Origin: Cucumis sativus
Lineage: Eukaryota; Streptophyta; Magnoliopsida; Cucurbitales; Cucurbitaceae
Length of the DNA: 64,000 bases
Direction of reading: 5' to 3'
Assembly (NCBI RefSeq): GCF_000004075.3
Contig: NC_026657.2
Span: 12,214,001-12,278,000, forward strand
Part shown: positions 1-13,633 of the stretch, in pieces
How the letters are laid out: each line of letters starts with the position of its first letter
Numbering within the stretch: the first letter of the stretch is position 1
Made by a program: the position numbers and the translations under genes
The notes under the pieces: generated by a model
What the model saw: only the letters and a program-made list of their open reading frames with translations
Databases searched by the model: none
Told to the model about the DNA's origin: nothing

Positions 1-356
1 TTGGTTCTTGATCGGATAGAGGTAAGTTGTCAGTGGAGGAGATTTTGAAGCCCGTCACAGGGGTAGGGGACGGTGGATTATGTTGTTCTTGATAGGACGG
101 CGTTGTGAGAATAGGCTTGTTACCACCAGCATACATTGCCTTCATTTCTTCACCAGTAATGGTGTTGACGGGAGGGAAGAAAATCGTTGTGGATTCGTTT
201 CTAGGTTTTTTTGGCTTTTGTTCTTGCTGGTGACCTGGAAGGAAACTGCCGACCACAATCTGGTGAAAAGTCAAGTGATTATATCATTTATCAGAACATT
301 CTTTTTAAACACAAATCAACGGCTACAACCAAAACATTGATCTGTAAAAACACACT

Positions 357-388
<32 letters not shown>

Positions 389-3300
389 GTTGTCTTACTT
401 GCACAGGACCAGCAGCTACCAACAAACCAGCAAGTCCACCGCCGACGACTCGTCCATCTTGACCCGCTAGTGAGACACTCATCCCACCACATCTGCTCTT
501 TGTAGCTCCATTCTGTGTGGGCATATATGATCCGGTCAATGCAAGTATTTCAAAACGACCCTGCCAAGACAAGTTGAAAGCCAGATCAATAGAAAGTTGT
601 CAACAGTTTTAGGACGACTGGAGCAAGTCATCTTGATCTTACGTTTCAAAAACAAGTCAATTTGGATTATATGAAGATCTTCGGATATTCAACCTCGCTA
701 CTTAGACAGGACAACTAAACATTTAACAACAGAGGCATATAATAAAAGTGAACCCTTTCATGTATATTAAATTTCTAATCTTAAATTAATAGACGAGATT
801 ATTCAAGGCATTAGGCAATCTGACTTCAAAGAGTTCACCAACAAAGTAATGGGAAAGGCACAAAGAAGGGAAATTTTGATGCATTCACTATTAGTTCAGA
901 CTGAACCATGCCAAAGGAAAAAAGAAAAGGCTTTTGTACATGGACTCTGTAACCAAGTACAGAAACATCAGCAACCCACATTTGAACTAAGTGATCGAGA
1001 GACAATAAGAATCTCAAAGGTGCTAGCGATATCAAAAGAAGCCCAAAACTCATAATGTTGTACATAGGATATACGAGCATACAGAAATATATCCACAAGA
1101 ACATAGTCATACCTCATATGTTAAGGTACCTCCAGAAGAAGTTGCCTGCCGAAGGGTAACATTTGAAATTGTCCCATTTGCAGAAAGAATGCAAATAGCT
1201 CGGGATTCTTGTTGAGAGAAAGACATAACCTTCATTGTAATGTCCTGATACGAAAGGATAAGGAATGCAGTAAACAGCTTAGTTGCGAGTGCATTAAATT
1301 TGTGTAGGAATTCATTTTAGTATGTAGGTAACTGCAGAGCTTTTTGGAACATTTTATATATTTCTTCATCAATAAAAATTCTTACATAATACTTGATAAT
1401 GGGGAAAAGTAGTTCCAAGTAAAAATGTATTCTCAAACTCAACGGAGGTCATTTCTTGTTCCCATCATCTCACTCCTCCTTCCCTCTCACCTCTACAGTG
1501 AAAGATATGTATTTGTAGTCTCTGAATTTAGATACATAGAGATGTCGTAGAAGAATTAGAGGACCAAGCTTCTAGACAAGGTTTGCTTTTATATATTTCT
1601 CAACCCACACCATTTTCATAATGACAATAGTTAAATTTTCCAAACTGGCTAACTGTTACTATACCAATCCTCAAGCATGCAACGAATGACAATGGTGTCC
1701 AAACTCTGAACTTCTCAAACTAATCCCACAACAGAAAGAGAGACCAAAACCTAATCAAACCGTATTATATTATTGACCCACTTGAAAAATAGAAAAGGTT
1801 TTTGCTTTACAAATTCCTGAAGCATACCTCTCCAGCATTGACAGTGATCACATGGGGAGTAAAATTTGCACCAACAGAGTACGCAAGTCTCTGACCTGCA
1901 AAAAATGAGAAAAGCAGTGTTATTTTGACACAAAAAATTGCTTAATCGCAATCACCCAGATTTTGCAGTCTAATTTTCAACTGAACTTTTGAAATACTAA
2001 CCCAGTAACTGTATCACATAATAAATGCAATTGAATGTACATAACATTATGAAACATGGACCTACAAGTCCATGGCTAAACCTATCATGCAGATGAAGCA
2101 TTAAATCGGTGAAGACAACACTCGCTTTTAATACATATCTCTGAGTACATTAAGAAAGGACCAGTAAAATGGTTTACCAAAAAACACAAACGTTGTCTTA
2201 AAAGAAAAAAGAAGCCCCAAAAGTTTGTGTCTTGGTCTTTCTTAGGGTTGAAGAGAAATAACTACGAAGCAAGAGGTGGAAGACTATAAGAAGTTTTGAA
2301 TGTGCTATTAGTGAAACAAAAAGCATAATCTTTGACGAAGAATAGTTCAGGATCTTTAAGGTCTGCATGGATAAACCAACTCTATACTTGCATTAAATAT
2401 TTTAAGAAGTTGCACATGTTAATAATGTTTCCAGAGTTAAGCTTAGATCTTAATTAAACTTTTCATTTGGTTACTATTACAATACATTATTAATTACAAA
2501 CATTTCCATGCATGCATTCCATGCATTATATTATTATACCGTACTCTCAAAAGAAGCAGTGCGGTACCAACCATGTACACTTCCACATTTGATCACACAC
2601 AAAAACCATTCACATTTATGCAAAAATAATTACAGCACCAATATTATTACTGCCTACTAGAAGAAAACAAACATGCATCCCTTTTCCTAAAGATTGGAGA
2701 TTCAAATCTTCTTTCTCATAAATAGTTTTTCTTGCTTTTGAAGGCGGCTAGATAAGATAAGCAGCTACTTCTTCTCCAGTCTCACTATATTTAATTTTCA
2801 CCATAATTTATGTCACCTCCTCATTGAAAACAGATAAAGAACTTATTGTTCTGGTGGTTCACACTACAAAAATAATTGTCTAATCTACAGTAACTTTAAC
2901 AGAACCTCATTTGCCTAGCAAGTACAAAAGAAAAACCAGTTTTGAGGCTAAAGGGTCCACTACCACACACACACACATCAAAAACTGACAAACAACCCTT
3001 TGAGTCAATGTCCACTGTGAAAACCCAAACACTGCCAATTACAAGTTGCAAAATAACACTTCCCCACCTTCCACTTCACTCATTTTCCCTTGTACTTCAC
3101 TCACATCACAATCACCAAAAATATTTTCCCGTAAGTTTCTCAACACATTCAGCAGCCATCCCAACAGATCTAAGCTCAAAGCACTACAGTAGAAAACTTG
3201 TAAAAGAAGCTTTCAAAAGATAAACTTACCGGGATTCTCAAACTCGAATCTCTGCGGCTTCTTCACTATCGCTTGAGAAATCTCGTTATCTCGTTTCCAA

Positions 3301-3623
3301 TTCGGGAACTCTCCGGTCAGTGGAATTGACGACGATATCGGCATCGGCGACAACGCTAATGTCAGTGACCGCTTCCCATCCGGTCCGTACTTTCTCGGTC
3401 TCCCTCTCTTCTTCTTTGTTTCAGTACTAGATACCGCTACACTCACCGGTGGTGTATCAGTCGCCGCTACAAACCCCGGTGGTGGAGCAGCTACCGCGAC
3501 CTCCGTTACTTTAGACTCACTGGTTGATTTTAGGGCTTCTGTTCTTGGAGCTAACTCGAAGTTGTCTAGGGCTTCATCATTTGTAACTGTAAACCTAGAA
3601 ACTCCGGTTTCTTTCTCCTCCAT
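1..3623 (-). CDS. AHL: AT-hook motif nuclear-localized (AHL) DNA-binding protein, 3' end outside window
   Basis: Five exons are seen: 3623-3230, 1895-1828, 1244-1113, 560-399 and 259 to beyond base 1. All junctions are GT-AG and keep frame (338 codons visible, no stop yet). Residues 73-83 form one AT-hook of the RGRPRKYGPDG type. From about residue 142 a PPC/DUF296 domain starts with NFTPHVITVNAGED and continues through ILSANGTISNVTLRQ, GRFEILALTGSY and GGGLAGLLVAAGPVQIVVGSF. AHL proteins bind AT-rich matrix-attachment DNA in the nucleus and form multimers through PPC. The introns and a single Arg-Lys-Tyr-type hook point to the intron-bearing AHL clade. A lysine/serine-rich tail follows the PPC domain. 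Intron 1 is long (about 1.3 kb). An acceptor-like site just upstream of the ATG (about 3634) suggests a 5' UTR intron. The ATG is chosen because it opens the only frame leading to the hook. Confidence 0.93.
356..385. repeat. (GA)n microsatellite
   Basis: About 30 bases of nearly pure GA dinucleotides lie in the AHL intron, a few bases past the donor of exon 4. It is read as CT on the coding strand. Confidence 0.9.
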
Positions 3624-5009
3624 AGCTACAGCTTGTAGAAACCAAGTGAAGTATACAGAAACTTAAAACCCTATAATTTAATAGTTTTGAACTTTTTATT
3701 AAAAAAGAAAAAATTCCTAAAATGGATGATGAGCTTTGAAGTGGGAGATAGCAGAACCGCAAAGATAAAGCAAAAATGGCTGCCTCAATTTCAAAAACAA
3801 AACCAAGAAATTCAACACTAAAGTTTTAGAAATGCTACAAGATGAACACAAGAAGAAGATTTGAGTTTGGAGTTTAGTGAACAGAATTCTGAAGCTTGAC
3901 TTTCCGCCATTGAAGTCACTGCAACAGAGCTTCAACAGTGCAGCAAGAAATTCCAAAAAAAAAAAAAAAAAAAAGATTATTTGTAAGAAAATTGCAATAA
4001 TTACGGAGAAATAATAAAAACAAAATCTTTGTGTTTGAAATTTGAATACAGAAAGAAATCATGAATTTTTGGGTTTGAATGAAAAACAAGAGAAATAAAT
4101 AAATAAATAAACTTGGAAGAAAAAAAAAAGGCAAAAAAAAGTAAAATGGAAATATAAATTAATTAAATATGGTAATTTTTTTAAAAAGAGATGGCAATTT
4201 TTTATTAGAATAAATTTTGGTTAATAAAATGGTTCACGTCCGTCTTGGAAATTTAACAAAAGGCAAATTTTAATAAATGGCAAAGCAACCAAAATTGAAA
4301 TGTTTAAAATGGAATTTAAAAAGGAAAAAAAAAGAGGTTTATTTTAATTTTAAGAAAATAAATTAATTAGTTGAAAGAAAGAAGAAGAAGAAAAAATAAT
4401 AATAATTGAAAGCTGTAAAGCTAAGATTGGAGCAATGGCATTTTCCCACCTACTGACAAGTTCTCTGTCTTTTCAGTTTTACTAAGGTTGACCATTTGAA
4501 TTTTGGCAGTTAATCTTATACTAACTACCCTTCCTACTTCTCTATTTTACTGTTCATGCCACTCTTCTTCAACTTACCCCATTTTTTATTTGGCCAAAAA
4601 AGTTATGGACCATCTTATATAATTTGCATGTACTTATGGCTAAAACATATAGTCATGCACTCATTCTTTTGCATTTTGTTATATGATCGATCATACACAA
4701 GACAAAGGACATATATTTGTCAAAAGATAATGTTGTCCTGTCTCTTCGTATTGACTCCTGGAAACTTTAAAATCATACCGCTGTCTTTTTCACACTTGGG
4801 ACAAAGATATCACAAATGAATGGATTTCAACTGAAACTCAAGACTAAACTTTCGAAATCAACAAGTACATTGAAAATCTTAACCCTTAAATCAAATTTGG
4901 GTTTATATGTACACACATCAGGTAAAAAGCCAATTAAAATTGACTTTGGAAAGAGGAAACAATAAATTTTTTATTCTTTGTAAGAGAAAAATCAGGTTAA
5001 CTGGTTTGT
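3624..5009. other. Intergenic: AHL 5' region and MAP65 3' flank
   Basis: About 1.4 kb between two minus-strand genes. It should hold the AHL promoter and 5' leader (rightward of 3623) and the 3' UTR of the MAP65 gene (leftward of 5010). There is a 17-base A run near 3956 and long A-rich stretches at 4120-4400. No coding potential was seen. Confidence 0.6.
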
Positions 5010-8000
5010 TCAAACTTGTATCATTGCCTTGATGTGGAGCGCTTTGGGAAGTACAAATCCAGCTCTTCTTTCCTCAAATGAGTATTCGACGACTTCGGAA
5101 ATATCTTCACTAATACGAGCAGTGAGATCCACAGGATGTGGAAGAGCTGGCGTCATGGCTGTCTGCATTGGAACCGACACGGTAGAAGGTGTGGATGGCA
5201 GTGGGATAGGTATAATCTTTGGTGTTATCACTTCCTCTGATATTGAAGTTGTCTTTATCGGAGTCTTGGAAGACGACATATTCAGTTTCTGCAGCTTCTC
5301 ATTCAGATCATTCAACGAATTTGATGAATTTGCGGAGTTCGAGAAAAGTGCGGTAGGGGTAGGAATAGGAGCAAATGGCTTTCTAACCACCATTGGTGAT
5401 TCTCCTTCACCAGCATTGGCACCTAATGAATGCTTCTTTACAGGGAGGAGACCATCCAAGCCTCTCTTACCTTTAAACAACACAGGAATTTAACCATTCA
5501 GAGACAAAATGTTAGGGAAACGGTGTCATCTTTAGGAAACAACCATGCTTTTTTAATCAACCAGCACAGAACTAGCAACTAGCTCCTCAGCAGGAAAAAA
5601 AATAAGATGTGATATAAAATTCAATACTAGAGAAGACAGAAATCATGAATGTTCACAACGGCTACTGCAATTTCAGAAGTTGAGTCATACCAGCTGACAA
5701 AGCTTCAACAAATCCCTCATCAAGGTGAAAAGCCTGGTTGTTTTGATGTCCTCTGTCACTTTTCCTGCCTGGTCGGAGGCCTTTATGATCAGGCTTCGGA
5801 GTTTGAAGCAATGCTCCTCCAAGGGAAAATCTTCTACTGCCAGTACCGGCAACAGCACCGGCACCACCAGTAGACATTCTAGGACCTTTTTTCACACTCT
5901 GAGGCTTTGATGGGCTAGGTTTTGACCCATAAAGTGCCTCCTGTTCGGCAATTAGTTGCCCTTGGAGTTTCTTCTGGTCCTAAAGTGTACAATTGAAATG
6001 AAAGCAATTGTGAAGGGGGCATTTTAAACATGAAAATGTTGAACAACTGGTAAAAATTTGGAAAATAAAAGTCCGTACCCGCTGCCTGCGTTGTTCTTGC
6101 TCTTTCTCTTGTCTTAAAATTGTGTATTCCTCAAGCATTGAGAGAAGACGAACCTAGAAAACATATGAGACAGTTGATAGTGCTCGTATGAATCAGGAAT
6201 GGCAGTAAAAAACCATTTATTAACAAACCCATATGGATATCAAAATCTACTTACACCATCATAGGTGAATTCAATGCCTCTTTCTTTTTCCCATGACATA
6301 GTTTTTGAAGTCAAAGCACTAACCATTCCTGTAAGAATTAATCAAGTTACAAGCAAAAATTGTCAAAATGGAATCAACGGAAAGATATTGGTTGGTTTCG
6401 TTGTACAATTGAAGGAGTTACATTTGCCAAGTAATACTTGACAATCAATTTTTTGACCCGACAATGACAGTACATAATCGTTCATGGAACAAAAAGGTGT
6501 TGTAAATTGGAATCATTATTAGAATACTTCCAATCCTTTTGGTTTACGTTTACAGCTCAAAACCTCATAACTCATCAATGTTCGAAGAAATTTCACTTCC
6601 ATGTCATGCTCATAGAAAATAAATTTATAAAACAAAGATTTCGTTATATTTGAGGCCAATAGTCTTTTACCTGGAAGTTTATTAACCAATGCCCGAGCCT
6701 TTTCAGCACGTTTGAGAGTAAGATGAGCTCCTCTTCCCGCATTATAACGGTTTTCATCCTGTATAAGTTGAAAAGTAACGAAAACTAAGAACAGAAATGT
6801 ATTTAGCAATCGGATGGTGTGAACAAGATAAATGCCTATGTATGTGCGCATGTCCATGAATAAACATTCTTTAGAGGAAATGATAAAATTATGAGAGTTT
6901 AGAGAGTAACCCTGTTATATTCCTCAAGCCAGCACTCCTCTTCACATGCACCCAGCCATCTCTCCACTTTCTCAAGAATTTCTTTCCTGTCAAAAGCTTC
7001 TTCTTTGAGCTTATGGATTTGACTGTCAATTTGTTCAAGCACACAAGCAGGGTCCAGAGATCCTGCAATGGAATTATAAATGCACAGGATAAGAATGAAA
7101 CGCAAAAAATAATAATAATAATAATAAATAATAAATAATAAATCATAAAATAAAAAATCATAAACAAATGTTAGCAGAATAGATTTGATGGTCGTGATCT
7201 ACCACAATCTATGGCATCAATAACATATTCAATAGCAGAATCTTCTGCTGGTACCACATGCAGTTGCCTACACATTTCCTCTAGCTCTAATCTTTTCTTC
7301 AAAACAAGTTCCTTCATTCTGCTTGACTTTAACTCTTCCAATCTGGAGACTTCTGCTTCAACCTGCACAACATACATTTTATTCAATCCCCCATATAAGC
7401 AGTGAAATCATGATGAATAGAAGCCAAAACAAAACAAAACTAACTACCAAAATTTTCATTATTCAGAATAACTCACATATATGATAACATCAGTAGCTAG
7501 AGCATTAGGTTCAATTATTTCGTGTTCTGAAGCAGCGACGTTGCAAGTTATATTTTGAAACATCTGTTGTTCTTCATCTGGAGTATCCATTAGTTCCCAC
7601 AGGTCGAACATTGTACTTGCAAGATCTTGAAGCTGCACGAACAATGGATTATCACAGGTCCAGTTCAATGGCATTACTAAGCTTTAGAAGACCAAAGAAA
7701 CATCTAACCTTCTGCATTCTTTGTAATTTGATATCTCGCAGTTTTTCAATCATAGCAGCCAACTGCTTGATGGTATGGATAGTTATATTTGTTGGTCCTT
7801 CAAAATCACCCAAAGATGGATGAACTTCAATGGCTATCTGCTTGGAATCCATGCCCAGGACTAAACAGAGTGAATCCAGAGTACGCATGTGGTTATGAAC
7901 CAGCTTCATCCGATCGCTCTATTACAGAAGAAATAAGTACTTTTATGAATATGTGAGAGAGAGAGGGATCTGAATAGCCAAAAAAGAAAAGCACATTAAT

Positions 8001-8835
8001 TTGAACCCAAGTAACCAACCTTCTCCTGCTGAAGTGCATGCAGCTGTCTGGTCAATTCATCAAGCTTCTTCAATGATAAATCAGTTTCATCCAACGCTAT
8101 CTTTGATGCTGAATGTTCACAACCATTTAACTCATCTGAAACCTTTTGTATCTCCTGTAGAACTTCAAGAAATTGATTGCTTCTCTCGGATTTCATCTTC
8201 CTCATTTCATCCAGTAGTGGATGAATTTGCTTCAGTTCATCTTTCAAACTAACAGCCTTTTGATCAGACTGAAAGGACAACAAATTGATAAACCAACAAC
8301 TCCAGTGGTCGCATAAGTGAAATTGAAGTTATTTGAGGAAGGAGGGGAGTGGGTTAGCAACTTTGTTATAATGGTAAAACTAAGGAAGATGCTACAGCGC
8401 TACTCTTCTCACCTGTCTTATTTGTACTGGCCGCTCTCCCATTGCAGAACAGATGGCAGCAAGTTGTGCTTCAGAATCTGCAATCGCCTGCCTCAGATGA
8501 GCTCTAGAATGGTTTGCTTGATCAACCTTTCTTCTGTAAACCTCTAAACACTCTTGTTCAAGCTCAAGCAACATTCTATCTCTTTCAGCTTCACCCTCAC
8601 CAACTTCATCCCATATTATCTGATATTAAAAAATATTGCGTACAGAATGAGATCAGCCTCCAAAAGAGAGAGTTACATACAAACTTCAACAGATCAGCCT
8701 AAAAAAAGAGATTTAAATACAAACTATGTTTTACTAAGGACGATATTGAAGTTCGAGACAAACCTGAAGTTCATAAAGAAGTGAACCACACGTGGTTTCC
8801 ACTTGCAGGAGTGGATCATTTTGAGTGACAGACAT
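5010..8835 (-). CDS. MAP65-3: MAP65-3/PLEIADE-like microtubule-associated protein
   Basis: Twelve exons: 8835-8764, 8619-8413, 8268-8020, 7918-7709, 7632-7477, 7362-7203, 7062-6911, 6758-6671, 6328-6255, 6153-6079, 5979-5691, 5470-5010. They sum to 2193 nt, 730 aa plus stop, close to Arabidopsis MAP65-3 (about 707 aa from memory). MAP65/Ase1/PRC1 proteins cross-link antiparallel microtubules; MAP65-3 acts in the phragmoplast midzone during cytokinesis. Residues 1-400 are the coiled-coil dimerisation rod, starting [17 protein letters not shown]. The conserved microtubule-binding motif [20 protein letters not shown] sits near residues 405-424. The C-terminal 240 residues are basic and Ser/Pro-rich, with several SP/TP sites (KPSPSKP, LLQTPKP, KTPIK) of the kind phosphorylated by CDK/MAPK, and end with a [10 protein letters not shown] block. 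The near identity of the N-terminal third to MAP65-3 rather than MAP65-1 decides the clade. Confidence 0.95.
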
Positions 8836-8909
8836 CTTGAAGATATTTCACCCGGGAAAGAAACAGTTTTCTCTCTGTTCTCCTCTAAGTTCTGATGGGT
8901 TAGCCAAAC

Positions 8910-9309
8910 CTACAATAAGCAAAACTTAGAGAAGCATACTAACAAAGAAATCAAATTTTGAAAACCCCAAATTGTCAACAACATCTAAATAAGAAAATTC
9001 TTGAAGAACTTCCGCCAGCTAAACGAAACGATGATACCACCATCACAAAACTCCATTTCCCACTCATATATCTACAATGTGGTTAAATCTTTGCTAATAA
9101 CCCAAATGGAAATGTTCAAATTCATCATAATCCAACAAAATTCCAGGCCAAATACATGGGGGGGAAATTATGTACAAAGCAGCTCATAGTGTTCGAACTA
9201 AGAAACAACATAATTGAAGCGAACTAACACAGTGGGTCATGCCAGATTATCAAGAAATTAAAAAAGAAATCGAAAAAAAAAAAGAGAGAGTGTGGATCTG
9301 AAAGTGAAC
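8910..9309 (-). other. Probable 5' UTR intron of the MAP65 gene
   Basis: Just upstream of the MAP65 ATG an acceptor (TTATTGTAG/G, exon restart at 8909) pairs with a donor (CTTCAG/GTTCAC, exon end at 9310) about 400 bp away. The region 9311 to about 9600 would be a pyrimidine-rich leader exon. Inferred from splice signals only. Confidence 0.45.
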
Positions 9310-12300
9310 CTGAAGTAGAATCAATGTGGTGAAGCTTGGGGTAAGAGAAGTGATTTGAGAGGGGAAGAATGAAGGGATGGAATTTTCCTGGGAAAAAGTG
9401 GTTTTCTCGAAATGTGAAGCTTGGAAGAAAGCGATGCGAGAGGGGAATTTGAAGGGGGAGAGAGACGTTAAAAGGAAAAGGGACCGTTGAAAGAGCGGTG
9501 GAAATGAAGCCATGGACCAACTGGAATTTGAATTCAAACTTTCGTAGAGGGAAGATTGTAGAGAGAGAAAAGATAGGGTTTCCAATCGCTTTCTACCCTT
9601 CTCCTTCCACAAAATTTCAAATTAAATATTAAATGTAACATTTTACTTTTTTAAAAAAATAGTTTTTTATTTTATTTTAATATGTTTGTAGAGATACCAA
9701 TCCTCTCTATAGTAATTAAATAATTTCATGTACCATTTTATTTGGCTCCTTTTTAAAGGTTTAAGATTCTTCTTTTTTTTTTTTTAATTACTAATTCACA
9801 GATTTGAATGAACTATTTAATTTTGAAAATATTAAAGTTTAGTTTAATTGTTTTTTTCCCTAAATAGATTAAACAGGAAAACAATTTTTGTGGAACTTCA
9901 TCCTCACGAGGGATCTCTCTCAGTCTTTTTTAAATTAAATTGATAATTTCATAGAAAAGAAAAATGAAATGGAGACAAAAATCCGACTTATGGACAAACC
10001 AGAGCATTGGTAGTATAAAGCTCAGGTGGTATAATTTATATATACCTTTGAGTAAGGATTGTTGACGTAATAAGCTCAAATGGATTATGATAATTTTAAT
10101 TATATCAACAATTTAGCATATTTTTTTAGCTGTGAGCTTAAAAATTTATTGAATATTGAACAAAGTACAATAAATAATATTAATTAAAAATAAAATGGTC
10201 CAATTATAGTAATTCAAACACGATACCTTTTACTTTCGATTTTTGATTTGATGTTAAATCAATAATCAACTTAAAACCTAAAACTAATTGGACATGATAA
10301 ATTTAATTATAAAATATGTGTCTTCCCAAAAGCAAAAGCTTAAGCTTAAGTGGAACTGTTAAACAATTTTCTTATACAAATTGTGGATTTTTTTTTTAAA
10401 ACAATGTAAATAATATATAAGAGTGCCTTTCGGTAGGAAAAGAGTTTTGAGAGAAAATGATTATGATAATCGATCCTATGGTTATAATAATTCTATGTTA
10501 TGGTAACATGCATTTGAGGAAAATAGTATAAATAATAATATGTGTTTGAAATAATGAATATAATATGTAGTGTTATGATAATATTTGTGTGGGGGATTGA
10601 TTATGTGAAAAAAATTATGAAAAAAAAAAAGATACCTATAAAACTCTATCGTACCCACTCATATAGTTGAAAAGAATTCCTTAGGTTAAGGAATAGAAAA
10701 AATGGGATGTTTACAAAAATAACCATAAAAGGAAACTATGTTAGAGTGAATGTCCCTATATTTTCTAAATTACAAAAATAGTAAATTTAAAAATGAATAA
10801 CCATTCAATAGCGGTATGATAAATATCATTAATTACTTATTATATCAAGAAAAAAAAAGGTGATATAAGTTGTTTTTTTAATTGTGCTACAAATAAAATT
10901 TTCATGTAAAAAAGAAGACGAGCAGGTTAATATTTTTTTAATAGATAAAAAAGAAAAGAAAAAGCAATTAATTTTAAGGTTCTAATAAATAATATAGTTT
11001 TTAAGTCCTAAGTTAACTTTTCTCTCAATATATCTTTTGTTCTTTAATTTGAAATATATCATCGTGGGATTCTCTCCTTGGCCTAGTGTGACTTCTGTTC
11101 TCTTTTTGATAAAATGTATTTTTTTTTATAATATCTTTGTTTTAACATAAATTAGAGATAAAATGCAATATTTTTTTTAAAACGTTAATGTTAAAAAAAA
11201 TAAGGAATTTTTTTATTCAATGATTTAAATGAGAAAATATATAAGATATTATACGAAGATAAATCAGAAATCAAAGGTTTTTAATCCACGTTTTATTTAA
11301 TTAATATAAATGTAAAAATGGACTCTTTCTATTAATGTGAATTGTATATATTGAAAATATACTATCATTTAATGTGAATAATAGGTTTTTAAATAATATG
11401 AAATTTTGCTTTCTTTTAATGTAAACTAGTAAACAACACGGGTGATGCACATGAAAATCACACAAAAAAAACTATAATTTTAACATAACTTTATGAAATT
11501 GAAAAAGTCGTCTATTCACATCCTAATGAGTGAAAAATGAATTTATTACGTAAAGAAATAATATTGTCATCTTTCGAATGTATTTTTGAATTTGATTAGT
11601 TTGCACAATTCAAATTTCATTAACATTTTGAGTTTACACGTTGTAACTTAACCATCTAATCTATATATATTCAAAAAGTGGAAGATAGGAAGGTTGTTAG
11701 TAATAGAGCATTATACAATATCACTTATGAAAGATGGAAAAGTTACATCGTGACCCTAATAACATAGAGAATTAACTAATATTAGTTATGGAATCAAAAC
11801 TTTTTTTTTTTAAATAAAGAGATGAAAAGTTAATTGTAATATCTATCTTGTTGAATGTGAAAATGATTATAAACATCAAATCTATGTGAATGATACAATT
11901 GCCACTAAAGCAACACTAAAAAAACATAATAAAATAGTAAAACATCCACCAAACTCATATTTCTTTTGAAGTTATGAAATTCTAAATGTGAATTCATAAT
12001 TTATTTTTAATGATTTTGTAGGTAAAAAAAGTAAAAGGAAAGACTTTAATATTTTTTCTTTATACACGTTTTATTACTTTTATTTATACTTAATAAATTC
12101 CAACAATATTTACGTTGTTTTAACAGATCAAAGTATAAGTCACTCAACGATTTCATTAATAAAAAAAATTAAATGAAAAAAAATACATGAACAAGATTCT
12201 CATTGTTAAGTGAAAAAATATTCTCAATATATTACACACGATTTAAACATAAAGAGCACAAACATATGTACATGTGTCAACCACAAAGTTGATGGTTCAA

Positions 12301-12959
12301 GTTTTTCCAACTTATATATATTGTGTACTAAAAAAAACCTATACATGAAAGAACAGACACAATCATACTTCTATATAAAAAATAGAAAAAAAAAACATGA
12401 TTTGATTTATTCTTTACTCTTAGCATTTTATCGTGACTTGTGAATATTAATGAAAAGAAAAAGAATGAGATCTTTATAACCAAAATTTGAAAAGGAAGAA
12501 TGTGAAAGGTTAGGGAATGCGAATAGTTGGGAAATAGAATATTAAGAGACATAGATAAATGTAAATGAATTTGGATAAATTTAAATGACATAATTAATTG
12601 TAGTGAAAATTTTTAATTTTTGAGAAAAGTTATAATAAGGAGATGAAGAGTAAAAAAAAAATATTTCCACTAAAGCAATCGTTAAAAGTTATAATTAAAA
12701 TTACACAAACATTAAATTTATGTAAACGACCAAATTGCCACTAAAGCAAAACTAAGAAAAAGTTATAATAAAAGGGTATAATGGGGCTAACAAATTTCTC
12801 AACTTCCATTCTTTTATATATACTATAAATTATTGATAAAATGTGATTAAAAAGAATTGTTAAGCAAAAAAATTCGGCCAATTAAACTTCATCATATCAT
12901 AGTAGCAAAATAATTATAAATTGATTGAATTTGGATAATTAAGTTTTCTCATATCCAAC

Positions 12960-13385
12960 TCAATTGAGGCCCTAGATATACAAATTGGACCAACAAGAAT
13001 AATGCGCATAAACCCAAGTCCAACGAGCATAGGGCCCACAAGCCCACCAAGTAAAAAGGCCCAAGTCCACCTAAACCTCATGAAAATTCTCTATAAATAG
13101 AGACATTTGTCATTCATTTGGCGTCTTTAGTTAAAGGATGAATTGAAGCTCTTAAGAACTAAAGTCATGAGATTCTCTGCAACATTATGAAAATCGAAGA
13201 ACAAGTTCTAAGACTTTCTGAAAATCAAAGAACAAGAAATTCTAAGTTTAAATTTGTATTCAAGATAAAACATCAAATGAGTAAATACTAGAGATTGTGT
13301 TCACAATATTTATAAATCAATATACAAAGTTCGATTTCACGAATTACATTTCTTCAAAATTCTCGTGTGAACACTTTCATTTTGT
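12960..13385 (+). mobile_element. LTR-like fragment (solo LTR or TRIM remnant)
   Basis: The segment has the layout of a plant LTR: a GC-richer start with several GGCCCA-type words, a promoter-like CTCTATAAATAGAG near 13090, then an AT-rich transcribed part ending in CTCGTGTGAACAC near 13377. Its last 125 bases recur inverted at about 15486-15590. No flanking target-site duplication was identified, so exact ends are uncertain. Confidence 0.5.
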
Positions 13386-13595
13386 GTAAATTAGAGATTA
13401 AAGATAAAATGTGATTTCTTAAAAAAATATTTATATTTTGGATCAAATGAGAAATTCTTATGGTTAGAAAAAAATTGAAACCGTAAAAAAAGTTAAAATG
13501 ATTTTGATAGAATTTTCTATATTTTGTAAATAGTTTCAACGATTTGACGGTATTTGAAAAAGTACCATCTTTGAAAAAGGTTGAAAGTAGATTGT

Positions 13596-13598
<3 letters not shown>

Positions 13599-13630
<32 letters not shown>
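13599..13630. repeat. Poly-T tract
   Basis: An uninterrupted run of about 32 T within AT-rich intergenic DNA. It may be the reversed poly-A tail of an old retroposed sequence, but no matching body was recognised. Confidence 0.8.

Positions 13631-13633
<3 letters not shown>

Noticed and set aside
3916-4134. Phe/Leu-rich minus-strand ORF
   Set aside because: Driven by poly-A/T tracts upstream of the AHL gene.
5029-5493. 154-codon plus-strand ORF
   Set aside because: Exact antisense shadow of the last MAP65 exon.
11427-11460. Motif AACACGGGTGATGCAC resembling part of a common plant transposon-associated palindrome
   Set aside because: Too short, with no second half or boundary to support an element call.
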